Of a stretch of DNA of 64,000 bases, positions 1 through 8,964 are shown piece by piece. This DNA is from JBGQAS01 sp963699305 (lineage in GTDB: Bacteria > Chloroflexota > Anaerolineae > Anaerolineales > Anaerolineaceae). Both the position numbers and the translations under genes were made by a program. Numbering within the stretch: position 1 is the first letter of the stretch; every line of letters begins with the position of its first letter. The notes below the pieces were generated by a model. That model saw only the letters and a program-made list of their open reading frames with translations. It searched no databases and was not told where the DNA came from. The stretch lies in assembly GCA_963699305.1 (NCBI GenBank), contig OY969431.1, positions 558,001-622,000 on the forward strand, in the 5' to 3' direction.

Positions 1-2796
1 GAATTGTAGATTCGTAATCTTACAAATACCTTTAACAAATTCCGTTTCTTTACGATTTGATTCTTCGAGTAACTTCTTGTTTATTGTAATTTTTCCGTTT
101 TCGGTGATCCTATTTTCAAATAGATAAGCAAAATAACCTTGATTACATATTTCATTGAATGGTTTCTGAACAGGAGCGAAGAACAGTTGGTGGAAAGCTT
201 CATCGATACTTGGGACTCCCCGTCCATCAAGATATTCACATAATTGCCGGTATGAATGCAAGTGATCGTCTGAAACTTCTCTGAATCCGGTAAAAACATG
301 GTATTGATATGCAGCAAGCCTTAAAAACATGCCTTTCGAAACCATTTCCTGTGAAGATCGAAGAAACTCAAGACTTGAACTCTGATCCCGGAAAATGACA
401 TAGTGACTTGGATTTTCTTTTACCTCCAGAAAATCAGATAATGATTTATGAATCAATCTTTTCTTATTATTGGACCCTTTTATGGCGAAAGGAGCACTGA
501 ATTTGATCCACCCGGAAGTTTCTGCGAATTTATTGTGAAAAATTACAAGGGATTTATCGCTGTTATGTCGGTTGGAATAAGCGTAAACTTCTTCATTTAT
601 CTGATCATGTTCCGTGTGGAAATCATAAAATGAAAAATGCTCCACATCAGAAAAGAGAGAACGCTCTTTGAGAATAGGAAAAATTTCGCGTTTATGCCTT
701 TCGACAACACGCTCATCGACGGTTTCCTCCCATAGCGCTTTACGAAATTCCATGCCATATTTTTCAGAAAAACCTTCTATTTGACCGTGCCCAAACATGG
801 GCAAACCGGGCAATGTTGACATGAGTGTGCAAATTCCAAAATATTTATCCCCTTTACCGAATTGCTCCACAGCTGTGCGTTCATCAGGATTATTCATAAA
901 ATTAACGTAACGCTTTAGTATTTGCGGATCAAATTCGAGAGTGTTTTTAATTAATGTTCGATACCCCGCATTATCTTCATTGCGGAGCATATTCATGAAA
1001 GCGCTGTTGTACACACGATGCATCCCCAACGTACGGACAAAATATCCTTCCATCATCCAGAATGCTTCTGCCAACAACAACGTATCCGGTACTTCGGTTG
1101 CCACGCGATCCACGACCTCGCGCCAAAATTCCGTTGGCAGCAACCGGTCAAATTCCGATTGAGTTAATGGGTGCTCGGAACGGGAGGGGATGGCACCACC
1201 AGTCCCCGGTTCGGGGAACCACAGACGCTGAAAATGCTTCTTGGCAAGGGTCATTGCTGCATCAAACCGGATGATGGGAAATTTACGCGCTACGGACAGG
1301 ATGGTTTGAATGACAGCCTCACGAGTGGCAGGATTTAGATAATTCAATTGGGCGGTGTCGTTCCAAGGCATGGACGTGCCATCGTTCCCATGATAAATGT
1401 ACTTCGTCTGACCGGAAAAATAATCAACACGTTTAAACTCAACTGCCGCATCTGTTCGGTTGAAGTAATGGTCTTCCAAATAGATCTCGACTCGTCCATC
1501 GGATGAAAGATTGGGACCATTGAATGAATGATTTGGGTATGGGCATTCATCCAAAGATAAAAACCATTCGGGGTGATATATCAGCCAGGGGGAATCAATA
1601 CCCATATGGTTGGGGACCATATCGCTCGCCAGGCGAATACCATACCGGAAAGCACGGTCACGCAGATCCTGATAAGCCTCCTCACCACCAAGGTCGGATG
1701 CGATTTCATAAGAATATAGCGAATAAGCAGAGGAAATGGCGTCAGGATTTCCACAAAGCTGTTTGATCTTTGCTGATGCGCGGCTGCGTTCCCACAAGCC
1801 AATCAACCATAGACCTGAAAAACCCCGGTCTGCGAGCATGCGTAAATCTTCATCGGGTATCTGGTTTAATTTTGTGATTGACCTTTGATATTTTTTAGAA
1901 AGTTGATCCATCCAAACATACGTGTTTTTTGCCATCAAAACGAGATGCGCCATCCAATCACTATCGGGACTGTAACATTCGGGTTCATTATCCAATCCCG
2001 AAGAAGAATATACCGGGATGTGTGTTGGTGCTGCACCAACAAAACCAGTTTTTTCATCTTCCTTCAAGAAATCCATACTGCTTAATAATCGATACAGAAA
2101 TTGCCCCAATAAATCACCCCAGCGCTTACGGATGTACTCAAGCTGGGCAAAGAGGGAAGAGGGTTCTGCAACAGCGGGACTATGCAGCATATCGATCAGG
2201 TTTTCGCGATCCGGACCAAATTTTGGTTGAAGTTCAAAAAAATTTTGCAGTTCTTCCATTACCTGTCGATAAGCAGTTTTCTCTACGAAGGATTGATCAT
2301 TGAAGAGGATGTGATAAGGTTCCAATGCAGGATTTCTATTTGCATTAAATAGCAAAACCAATTCCTCCAAAGCAAGCGCGCGATTGGAGATGCCATCAGC
2401 ATGTGCAGAGAGATATTCCTTCGTGGAAATCTCTTTTTTATAGACTGATATTGGGGGAAATTCCTCGAGGAAGGATTTTAATAGAGAATCTACTGGAGAA
2501 ATTCCAATTTGTTTCTCCAGGTGATCCAATGCCATTAAAAAAATATTTGGATCATATTTTTGACGATAGAGGTTTATCACATGATGAAGTATTTCATCAA
2601 TCAATCCCATTGCATTGATCTGACCCGCTTTAATAACCTTTTCGGGATGGTTGATCAAATCCAAGTTCTCATTCATTTTTTGAACAAACACACGCGACGC
2701 ATGGAAATTCGCCAGAATGACGTTACCGGTATATGAAAAAAGAGATTGATCGAATTTGTAATAATCGCGGGCGTAGCGCGAAATATGAAACTCCAT
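1..2796 (-). CDS. GH13 alpha-amylase-family glycosidase, large, 3' end beyond window
   Basis: The reading frame is open from an ATG at 2796 to the window edge (932 codons, no stop), so the C-terminus is missing. The start has an AGGAG Shine-Dalgarno nine bases upstream. The GH13 catalytic signature is visible in order: region I DMVPNHMG at about residue 392, region II IRFDAAM with the nucleophile Asp near 512, region III LLAEAFW with the acid/base Glu near 577, and region IV NNPDE with the stabilising Asp near 638. About 390 mostly helical residues precede region I, far longer than in ordinary amylases. It acts on alpha-glucans, but the exact substrate cannot be read. No signal peptide is seen, so it is probably cytoplasmic and works with the malQ and glgA found at 36.7-39.7 kb. 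Family certain; specificity unknown. Confidence 0.88.
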   Translation of the reverse strand, partial: MEFHISRYARDYYKFDQSLFSYTGNVILANFHASRVFVQKMNENLDLINHPEKVIKAGQINAMGLIDEILHHVINLYRQKYDPNIFLMALDHLEKQIGISPVDSLLKSFLEEFPPISVYKKEISTKEYLSAHADGISNRALALEELVLLFNANRNPALEPYHILFNDQSFVEKTAYRQVMEELQNFFELQPKFGPDRENLIDMLHSPAVAEPSSLFAQLEYIRKRWGDLLGQFLYRLLSSMDFLKEDEKTGFVGAAPTHIPVYSSSGLDNEPECYSPDSDWMAHLVLMAKNTYVWMDQLSKKYQRSITKLNQIPDEDLRMLADRGFSGLWLIGLWERSRASAKIKQLCGNPDAISSAYSLYSYEIASDLGGEEAYQDLRDRAFRYGIRLASDMVPNHMGIDSPWLIYHPEWFLSLDECPYPNHSFNGPNLSSDGRVEIYLEDHYFNRTDAAVEFKRVDYFSGQTKYIYHGNDGTSMPWNDTAQLNYLNPATREAVIQTILSVARKFPIIRFDAAMTLAKKHFQRLWFPEPGTGGAIPSRSEHPLTQSEFDRLLPTEFWREVVDRVATEVPDTLLLAEAFWMMEGYFVRTLGMHRVYNSAFMNMLRNEDNAGYRTLIKNTLEFDPQILKRYVNFMNNPDERTAVEQFGKGDKYFGICTLMSTLPGLPMFGHGQIEGFSEKYGMEFRKALWEETVDERVVERHKREIFPILKERSLFSDVEHFSFYDFHTEHDQINEEVYAYSNRHNSDKSLVIFHNKFAETSGWIKFSAPFAIKGSNNKKRLIHKSLSDFLEVKENPSHYVIFRDQSSSLEFLRSSQEMVSKGMFLRLAAYQYHVFTGFREVSDDHLHSYRQLCEYLDGRGVPSIDEAFHQLFFAPVQKPFNEICNQGYFAYLFENRITENGKITINKKLLEESNRKETEFVKGICKITNLQF

Positions 2797-2860
2797 TTTG
2801 ATCGGCTCCTCTCTGGAAGTCGAATTAATTATACAGTGGTAAAAGATTGGAAAGGAATAT

Positions 2861-3720
2861 TTAGGAAAGCAACTCGGTTAGGAAATAAAACTCCCCGTCG
2901 ACATTCTCCAATTCCTGTTTACCGGTGATAACCCCTTTTTCTGATAGCCTTGCAAGAGTTTTCTCGATCACAGATTCTGGCCAATGAAACAATCTGTAAA
3001 TATCTTTTGATTGTACAGCTCCAATTGAGTAAAAATATGCTTCGATAATTGATTCGCGTGCAGTTTTTTCTGTTATGATTCCAGATTTTTCAACCAACCA
3101 TGGGAAATGCCGAGGTGTGAGATCATAAATATATGCATATTTCCATGCGCCTACAGCTGCAATTCCAACTGGAAGGATTTTTAGTTCAACCTGAAGCTGC
3201 TCAACTGCTTTATTGAAAAGCATCTCTGCACTTGTATTGCTCATGCGCGCAGCTTTTTTTAAACTCAACGTATCCAATGCTCCCTCTTAATGAGGGCTTC
3301 ATAAACAAGTTTACATTCCTGGGTGAGTTTCCCCTCCTCGTATTGCATCAAATAATCCTGAAAGGGATCACCATAGTTCGGTGATAAAGCATAAAAATTT
3401 GGGATCATATCGAGCGAGACAAAGGTTGCACGATGCCGCAGGAGTTTGGCGTAATACCAATATTTTTTTCCCAACGAATCATCCTTCCATCCCCAGGTCC
3501 GGTGCCCTGGATCGTCATGCTCCATGGGTACTTCACGATCACCGGCATTTGCCACCCATAACGATGGAAGTAGAATCCCTTTGACAGGCCAGAAGAAAGT
3601 GAATTTGCGTTCTTCTACGAAATTAATTGCTTCCCGAATGGACTTCACTCTTAAACCAGATGTCGTCCTGAAAGTGTTTTCGCGATATTTTTGAAGAATT
3701 TTAGAGGAGAGTCTTTTCAA
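2861..3720 (-). pseudogene. AlkZ-related winged-helix protein, broken by one frameshift
   Basis: Two overlapping open frames (3265-3720 and 2861-3277) join into one protein of about 286 residues resembling the AlkZ-related family, distant relatives of the AlkZ/YcaQ DNA glycosylases. The N-part carries the family's EHDDPGHRTWGWKD and WYYAKLLR stretches, the C-part LKILPVGIAAVGAW and winged-helix segments. The first frame stops just after EALIKREHW, and the second resumes with LDTLSLKKAARMS. The junction lies at about 3265-3277 and fits a 4-base deletion between two TGG copies, or an indel error. The ATG at 3720 follows the thiolase stop closely, suggesting one transcript. The role in base-excision repair is inferred from the family only. 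Confidence 0.7.
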
Positions 3721-3730
3721 CGTTGGGTTT

Positions 3731-4885
3731 CTAATCTAATTTGCCGAAGATGTGAGTGATGATATTCGAACCACTGCCACCAATATTCTGAGTCATCCCA
3801 ACTTTCGCACCGGGTACTTGGGATTTTCCACATTCTTCACGCAATTGTTGAACTGCTTCCACGATTTGATACATGCCTGTTGCTCCCACCGGGTGACCAC
3901 GCGCTTTAAGACCGCCCCGGGTTGAAATTGGGATTTTTCCGGAGGGAGTGATCTGTCCTTCCAATGCTAATTGGGGACCTTTTCCTCGTTCTGAAAATCC
4001 ACAAGCTTCTAAGGATAAGGCTGACATGATGCTAAAGGCATCATGCAATTCAAAGAAATTTATCATGGAAGGTACTACTTTCGCTTGCTTGTATGCGTGC
4101 TGAGCTGATAATTCCGCAGCCCGTAACCATGTAGGTTCTTTTCGATTATGCGTACTGATTGTATCTGTGGCTGCAGCGGAAGCTAAAACCACTATCTTGA
4201 CTGCCGGGGAATGAATTTTTTCAAGTGGGATGATGATTGCTGCGGCAGCACCATCTCCAATCGGAGAGGCATCCATGAGATTGATTGGGTCGGCAACCAT
4301 GCTGGCGCGGGAATAGTCTTCCACGGTGATCGGGTCATGAAAACGCGCAAATGGATTGTCCATTGCATTCGCATGTGCATTAATGGAAAAAGGTGCAAAA
4401 TCCTCCTTTTTCCAGCCATATTCATGCATATACCGCCGCATAATGAGAGCATTTAGCGCGACAAATGAAACTCCAAAATCACCCTCCCAATCTGTGTCAG
4501 CTGCAGTTGCCAATTGGGCAGTGATTTCACCTCCCGGGGAGTCCGTCATTTTTTCTACACCCACTACGAGTGCGGATTCCAATTGTCCCGAAGCAACTGC
4601 CATTACCCCTGTACGGAAAGCGGCTGCACCAGAGCTACAAGCAGCTTCCAAACGTAAGGATTCTATGAACCGTAAACCAATCCAATCCGCAATATAAGGT
4701 CCGAGATGCTGCTGTTTGTTTGCTGAACCGGACATCATATTTCCAATGTATACGGCATCCACCCGGTCCATTCGAGCGTCATTAAGCGCAGCAAGGGCAG
4801 CATCTCCACCCAGCTCACGCAAGGATTTATCCCAATTTTCTTCAATTTTCGTTTGACCGATACCGATGATTGCGACAGGACGCAT
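3731..4885 (-). CDS. Thiolase-domain protein (SCP2/archaeal type acetyl-CoA acetyltransferase-like)
   Basis: A 384-residue thiolase fold. The acylated nucleophile is Cys83 in EAACSSGAAA. Other active-site elements are ELHDAFS (His281) and GGLKARGHPVGATG (His331). The C-terminal CxGGG motif of degradative thiolases is replaced by NIGGSGS, as in SCP-x and archaeal thiolases. Archaeal and some Chloroflexota relatives make acetoacetyl-CoA together with HMG-CoA synthase and a DUF35 OB-fold protein. Neither partner is next to it here. The start has a GAGG Shine-Dalgarno, and a TATAAT-like box lies at 4914-4919 on this strand. A role feeding the mevalonate pathway fits the type 2 IPP isomerase at 60.9 kb but is inference. 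Confidence 0.85.
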   Translation of the reverse strand: MRPVAIIGIGQTKIEENWDKSLRELGGDAALAALNDARMDRVDAVYIGNMMSGSANKQQHLGPYIADWIGLRFIESLRLEAACSSGAAAFRTGVMAVASGQLESALVVGVEKMTDSPGGEITAQLATAADTDWEGDFGVSFVALNALIMRRYMHEYGWKKEDFAPFSINAHANAMDNPFARFHDPITVEDYSRASMVADPINLMDASPIGDGAAAAIIIPLEKIHSPAVKIVVLASAAATDTISTHNRKEPTWLRAAELSAQHAYKQAKVVPSMINFFELHDAFSIMSALSLEACGFSERGKGPQLALEGQITPSGKIPISTRGGLKARGHPVGATGMYQIVEAVQQLREECGKSQVPGAKVGMTQNIGGSGSNIITHIFGKLD

Positions 4886-4989
4886 AGATTACCTCAAGAA
4901 GTGATTTCTGAAAGGATTATAGAACATTATCCCCTCAGGAACTATCAAGTTCATCTTTCCTGAAAACACGAGGGGATAAGCGCGTCATG

Positions 4990-4995
4990 TATAAT
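4990..4995 (+). promoter_or_regulatory. Putative -10 box (TATAAT) before the first capA-like gene
   Basis: A perfect TATAAT overlaps the upstream in-frame ATG at 4987, which argues that translation starts at the ATG at 5020 instead. No convincing -35 hexamer is visible 16-18 bases upstream, so this is a weak call. Confidence 0.35.
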
Positions 4996-5019
4996 TCATT
5001 GAGTTCTGAACAAGCTATC

Positions 5020-6678
5020 ATGACAATTCCACAAAGAATTTCACTAATCATTTTATTCATTATTGGCAGTTTTTGGATATCCGGATGCCATATAAAGAAT
5101 GATCTTACATCTACGAGTACCGATCAGCAATTCTCAACACAAATCCCTGTAACGATCAATATTACACCTACAACTTCTCCGACAGAATCCGTTTTTTCGA
5201 TTTGGCTGGATCCTACGTTACCAGCAGGATTCACAAAGCAGATTCTGGAAAATAATAATTTTCATAACGAAAAATCTAAAGATGCAACCAATATAGCATT
5301 CGAAATGAATTCGGATGAACCCAAAACTTCCGAATGGATATATCTCCTGGTCATGCCATTTACTTCGTTGAGGGATGATATTTCATATACTGAAATAAAA
5401 GCATATTGGGAATTGGGCGAACTGGACACTGCATATAAAAAACCCATATTAATGGATCAGAACACCTATAGCATATTTCAGAAAATTTGGGGTGAACCTG
5501 CGGAAAGATCAATTCAAATCGTCACAAGCGACGAAATACTCGAAAAAGCCTGGCAGGATAATTCAACATTTGCCATCATCCCATTCGAAGATTTGAGACC
5601 ACAATGGAAGGTAATAACGATTGATGGGCAAAATCCTTTAGAAAAAACTTTCAATATATCAAAATATCCATTAGCAATTTCAATCAATATCTCGGGAAAA
5701 TCAGAAAGTATTGCTCAATTACTCGACTTTTCTGAAAATGGAGAGATTCAAATTCCAGCGACCAACCGGGATCCCGCGAAATTGACGATTGTTTTGGTTA
5801 CCGGAACAACTGCACTTACCCGGGATATTGCCGACAAGATGGATGAGCAAGGGATTGAATATCCGGCGCAGGATATTTTGACCTGGTTCCAATCTGCAGA
5901 TATCGTACATATTAGTAATGAAGTATCGTTTGTAGAAGGGTGCGATCATAAAGATGGTGGAAAATTTTGCGCGAAGCCGGAATATATTCAATTGTTGACG
6001 AGCATCGGCACAACTGTTGTTGAATTGACAGGAAATCATCTTCTAGATTTTGGATCTCAACCTTTCTTAAATACCCTTGAGATATTCAAGGAAAATGGAA
6101 TTGCTACATATGGGGGAGGAAAGAATCTTGAAGATGCCCGTCAACCATTTTTAGTTGAACAAAATGGAAATCGTTTTGCCTTTTTGGGATGCAATGCGGT
6201 TGGCCCGGATTACGATCTTGCATCAACCGATTTACCAGGCGCTAACCCATGTGATGGTACATGGATGGAGGACGAAATCAGGTCACTGACTGAAGCGGGT
6301 TACAACGTTATTTTCACGTTCCAACATTTGGAGAATTGCTCCACGATACCACTTGCAGCACAAATGGGGGATTTCATTCGGGCGGAAGTTGCAGGCGCTA
6401 TCATTGTGAGTGGCAGCCAGGCTCATTGTCCTCAAATAATGACATTGTATGATCATTCCTTCATCCATTATGGTCTTGGAAACCTTTTTTTCGATCAGAT
6501 GGATCCTGTGACACGGCGGGAGATGGTCGACCTCCATATTTTTTATGAAGGAAAATATATTAATACTAGGTTATTGACAGCTGTTCTGGAGGATCAAAGC
6601 AAACCCAGACCAATGACACAAGAGGAACGGTTAAATTTTCTATACGGAATTTTTCAAGATACAACATGGAAAAGATAA
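5020..6678 (+). CDS. CapA-family lipoprotein with N-terminal PBP-like domain (copy 1)
   Basis: From the ATG at 5020 the protein has a lipoprotein signal ending in the lipobox WISGC (Cys23), then a Thr/Ser-rich linker. A region of about 170 residues resembles the ligand domain of periplasmic binding proteins (FAIIPFEDLRPQWKV is typical). The C-terminal half is a CapA-type metallophosphoesterase-like domain: VTGTTALTRD, ISNEVSF, ELTGNHLLDFG, TYGGGKNLEDAR, SGSQAHCPQ and IHYGLGNLFFDQ. CapA domains are linked to poly-gamma-glutamate capsule formation, but no capBC genes are nearby, so the substrate is unknown. An upstream ATG at 4987 is in frame, but it overlaps a -10-like box and would put 11 residues before the signal peptide. 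It overlaps its paralogue downstream by 13 bases. Confidence 0.82.
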   Translation: MTIPQRISLIILFIIGSFWISGCHIKNDLTSTSTDQQFSTQIPVTINITPTTSPTESVFSIWLDPTLPAGFTKQILENNNFHNEKSKDATNIAFEMNSDEPKTSEWIYLLVMPFTSLRDDISYTEIKAYWELGELDTAYKKPILMDQNTYSIFQKIWGEPAERSIQIVTSDEILEKAWQDNSTFAIIPFEDLRPQWKVITIDGQNPLEKTFNISKYPLAISINISGKSESIAQLLDFSENGEIQIPATNRDPAKLTIVLVTGTTALTRDIADKMDEQGIEYPAQDILTWFQSADIVHISNEVSFVEGCDHKDGGKFCAKPEYIQLLTSIGTTVVELTGNHLLDFGSQPFLNTLEIFKENGIATYGGGKNLEDARQPFLVEQNGNRFAFLGCNAVGPDYDLASTDLPGANPCDGTWMEDEIRSLTEAGYNVIFTFQHLENCSTIPLAAQMGDFIRAEVAGAIIVSGSQAHCPQIMTLYDHSFIHYGLGNLFFDQMDPVTRREMVDLHIFYEGKYINTRLLTAVLEDQSKPRPMTQEERLNFLYGIFQDTTWKR

Positions 6679-8309
6679 TAACAATCGCTTGCCTTACAAT
6701 ATTTGTGTTTCTCTTGACCTGTTGTGCTATTTCAGGGATATCTGCAAATCCAATTTCCACAAGTACACCATTCATGCCCGAGGCAACCTCGGTGAACACT
6801 GTGGATATTCAAGTAAAAGAAAATATTTGGGTCGCATCACAAGTTCCTGAAATTATTCGTCAGCAATTGAGAGCAAACACCGATTTTTTAGTTGTTGACA
6901 ATCCCGATGATGCCATGATAAATCTCCAAGCGGGTTCTGAAGGAGAAATAGTGGCGCATTGGGTTTATTGCCTTGTCGCTGCATTTCCAACCGTCCTGGA
7001 TGATGTATCTTCGCAGGATTTCAGCGATGTTTGGCAGGGAACAAGGGCGATTTATCCTGAACAGGAAGTCTTTATTTCACAAACGAGTGCCGATCTACTG
7101 GATATGAAATTTGGAACGCATTCCGAAGAAAAAATTCACATTGTCGCAGAAGATTCGATTTCAGATGAGCTTTGGGATAACCGTACTGCATGGGGAATTG
7201 TTCCTTTTGAATTCCTTACCCCGTTACTTAAAGTAATCAGCATTGATTCAATCTCGCCTTTGGAAAACCAATTTGACTTGGAAGGTTATTCTTTGACTTT
7301 TCCATTTTCCCTTCATGGCGACGCTATAGTAGTTGAAGAATTTCTGGAAAAGGTAAACGAAGGGAAAATAAATCTCTCTGTAATGAATCGTGATCCTGAA
7401 CTATTTACTTCAATCATCCTCACAGGAACTACTGCGCTAACAAGAGTCACAGCATACAAGATGTTCACAAAAGGGGTTTTATACCCAGGTGAGGAAATCC
7501 GAAATATATTATTGTCTTCAGATTTCACACATGTCAGCAACGAAGTTTCGTTTTCTTCCAATTGCAGCGATCCGTATGCTTCGAGTACGACCATGCAGTT
7601 TTGCAGTCAGACTCAAAACATTCAATTACTTGAAGATGTCGGTGTGGATATTATCGAATTGACTGGCAACCATCTGATTGATTTCGGATATGAACCTCTA
7701 TACGAAACCATTCAAATGTACCGTGATAGAGGATGGCTCATTTATGGTGGCGGGGAAAAAGCATACGACGCCCGGCAACCAATCACTTTCGAGCACCACG
7801 GGAATAAATTTGCCATGCTTGGATGTAATGTAGTTGGTCCAGATTTCGATTGGGCAGGTGATGCAACACCGGGTTCTGCAAAGTGCGATTTCGAATGGAT
7901 GTCATCTCAGATCCAGATGTTAACTTCTCAAGATTACCTTGTCATTGTTACGCTGCAAGACTATGAATCGGAGGCAGCCATGCCTTCACCCAGCGTACGA
8001 GAGGATTTTATTGCCATGGAAAATGCAGGAGCGATCATTGTTTCCGGAAGCCAGGCTCATTCCCCACAAGGGTTTGAATTTGTTAATAATTCATTCATTC
8101 ATTATGGGTTGGGTAATTTATTTTTTGATCAAATGGCTTCGATTAATACTCGGCGTGAATTCATCGACCGGCATGTGTTTTATAATGGAAAATATATTAA
8201 TACTCAAGTTATCACATCCTTTCTTGAGGATTACGCCAGACCAAGATTGATGTCCATGGATGAAAGACGAGAATTCTTGAAAGAAATATTTAAATTCAGC
8301 GGTTGGTAA
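6666..8309 (+). CDS. CapA-family lipoprotein with N-terminal PBP-like domain (copy 2)
   Basis: A tandem paralogue of the preceding gene with the same architecture: lipoprotein signal with Cys in LLTCC, linker, PBP-like domain (WGIVPFEFLTPLLKV) and CapA-like domain (ELTGNHLIDFG, SGSQAHSPQ, IHYGLGNLFFDQ). Motifs in both domains line up one to one, so the pair arose by whole-gene duplication followed by considerable divergence. Its start lies inside the last codons of copy 1, implying translational coupling in one operon. Both are predicted to be anchored on the outer face of the single membrane. A sensor or envelope-polymer role is possible; nothing in the sequence decides it. Confidence 0.82.
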   Translation: MEKIITIACLTIFVFLLTCCAISGISANPISTSTPFMPEATSVNTVDIQVKENIWVASQVPEIIRQQLRANTDFLVVDNPDDAMINLQAGSEGEIVAHWVYCLVAAFPTVLDDVSSQDFSDVWQGTRAIYPEQEVFISQTSADLLDMKFGTHSEEKIHIVAEDSISDELWDNRTAWGIVPFEFLTPLLKVISIDSISPLENQFDLEGYSLTFPFSLHGDAIVVEEFLEKVNEGKINLSVMNRDPELFTSIILTGTTALTRVTAYKMFTKGVLYPGEEIRNILLSSDFTHVSNEVSFSSNCSDPYASSTTMQFCSQTQNIQLLEDVGVDIIELTGNHLIDFGYEPLYETIQMYRDRGWLIYGGGEKAYDARQPITFEHHGNKFAMLGCNVVGPDFDWAGDATPGSAKCDFEWMSSQIQMLTSQDYLVIVTLQDYESEAAMPSPSVREDFIAMENAGAIIVSGSQAHSPQGFEFVNNSFIHYGLGNLFFDQMASINTRREFIDRHVFYNGKYINTQVITSFLEDYARPRLMSMDERREFLKEIFKFSGW

Positions 8310-8319
8310 AGGAGCGAAT

Positions 8320-8955
8320 ATGAAAATTTATGATATTTCGTTAACCATTACGCCGGAGATACCTGTATGGCCAGGGGACTTAAGAGTTGAATTGCATCGT
8401 GTGAAGAAAATCGAAGAGGGTTCACATGATAACCTTTCACAAATGAGACTTGGTGTTCATACCGGAACCCATGTGGATGCTCCATATCATTTTGTTGCTA
8501 ATGGACAAAAAATCGATGAATTGCCGATCGATGTGTTTGTTGGTCCGGTTCAGGTAGTTAGTTTGCCAGATAATGTAGATCTAATCAAAGAAGCTGATTT
8601 ACGAAAAATTTCCATTGATCCTAATATCAAACGAATCTTATTAAAGACTCGCAATTCGAAACTTTGGGAAAAAGGTGAAAAGAAATTCAAAGAGGATTTT
8701 GTCGCCATCAGCGCTGATGCTGCCGAATACCTGGTGAAATTGGGTATGCGATTTGTTGGGATTGATTATCTTTCGGTGGGCCCATTCCATAATTCCAAAC
8801 CGACGCATGATGTGCTGTTAGGTGCTGGGATGGCATTGCTAGAAGGCGCAGATCTCTCTGGCGTTTCAGAGGGGATATATCAACTGGTTTGCTTGCCTTT
8901 AAAACTGGGTGCTACCGAAGGTGCTCCGGCAAGGGCGATATTGATCGAGGAATAG
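8320..8955 (+). CDS. Cyclase-family metal hydrolase (kynurenine formamidase-like)
   Basis: A 211-residue protein of the cyclase/KynB family (PF04199). It has the metal-binding signature GVHTGTHVDAPYHF near residues 47-60, the N-terminal DISLTITPEIPVWPGD and the distal VGIDYLSVGP stretch. Members hydrolyse N-formylkynurenine or related cyclic amides using Zn or Mn. The length is normal. A strong AAAGGAG Shine-Dalgarno sits ten bases after the capA copy 2 stop, and the aminotransferase starts nine bases after this gene ends, so all are probably co-transcribed. With the aminotransferase next door an amino-acid breakdown step is plausible. No other tryptophan-degradation genes are present, so kynB is not assigned. 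Confidence 0.8.
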   Translation: MKIYDISLTITPEIPVWPGDLRVELHRVKKIEEGSHDNLSQMRLGVHTGTHVDAPYHFVANGQKIDELPIDVFVGPVQVVSLPDNVDLIKEADLRKISIDPNIKRILLKTRNSKLWEKGEKKFKEDFVAISADAAEYLVKLGMRFVGIDYLSVGPFHNSKPTHDVLLGAGMALLEGADLSGVSEGIYQLVCLPLKLGATEGAPARAILIEE

Positions 8956-8964
8956 GAGAACACC

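Noticed and set aside
4100..4700. Plus-strand open frames inside the thiolase gene
   Set aside because: They lack ribosome sites and family similarity and mirror the codon structure of the well-supported minus-strand thiolase.
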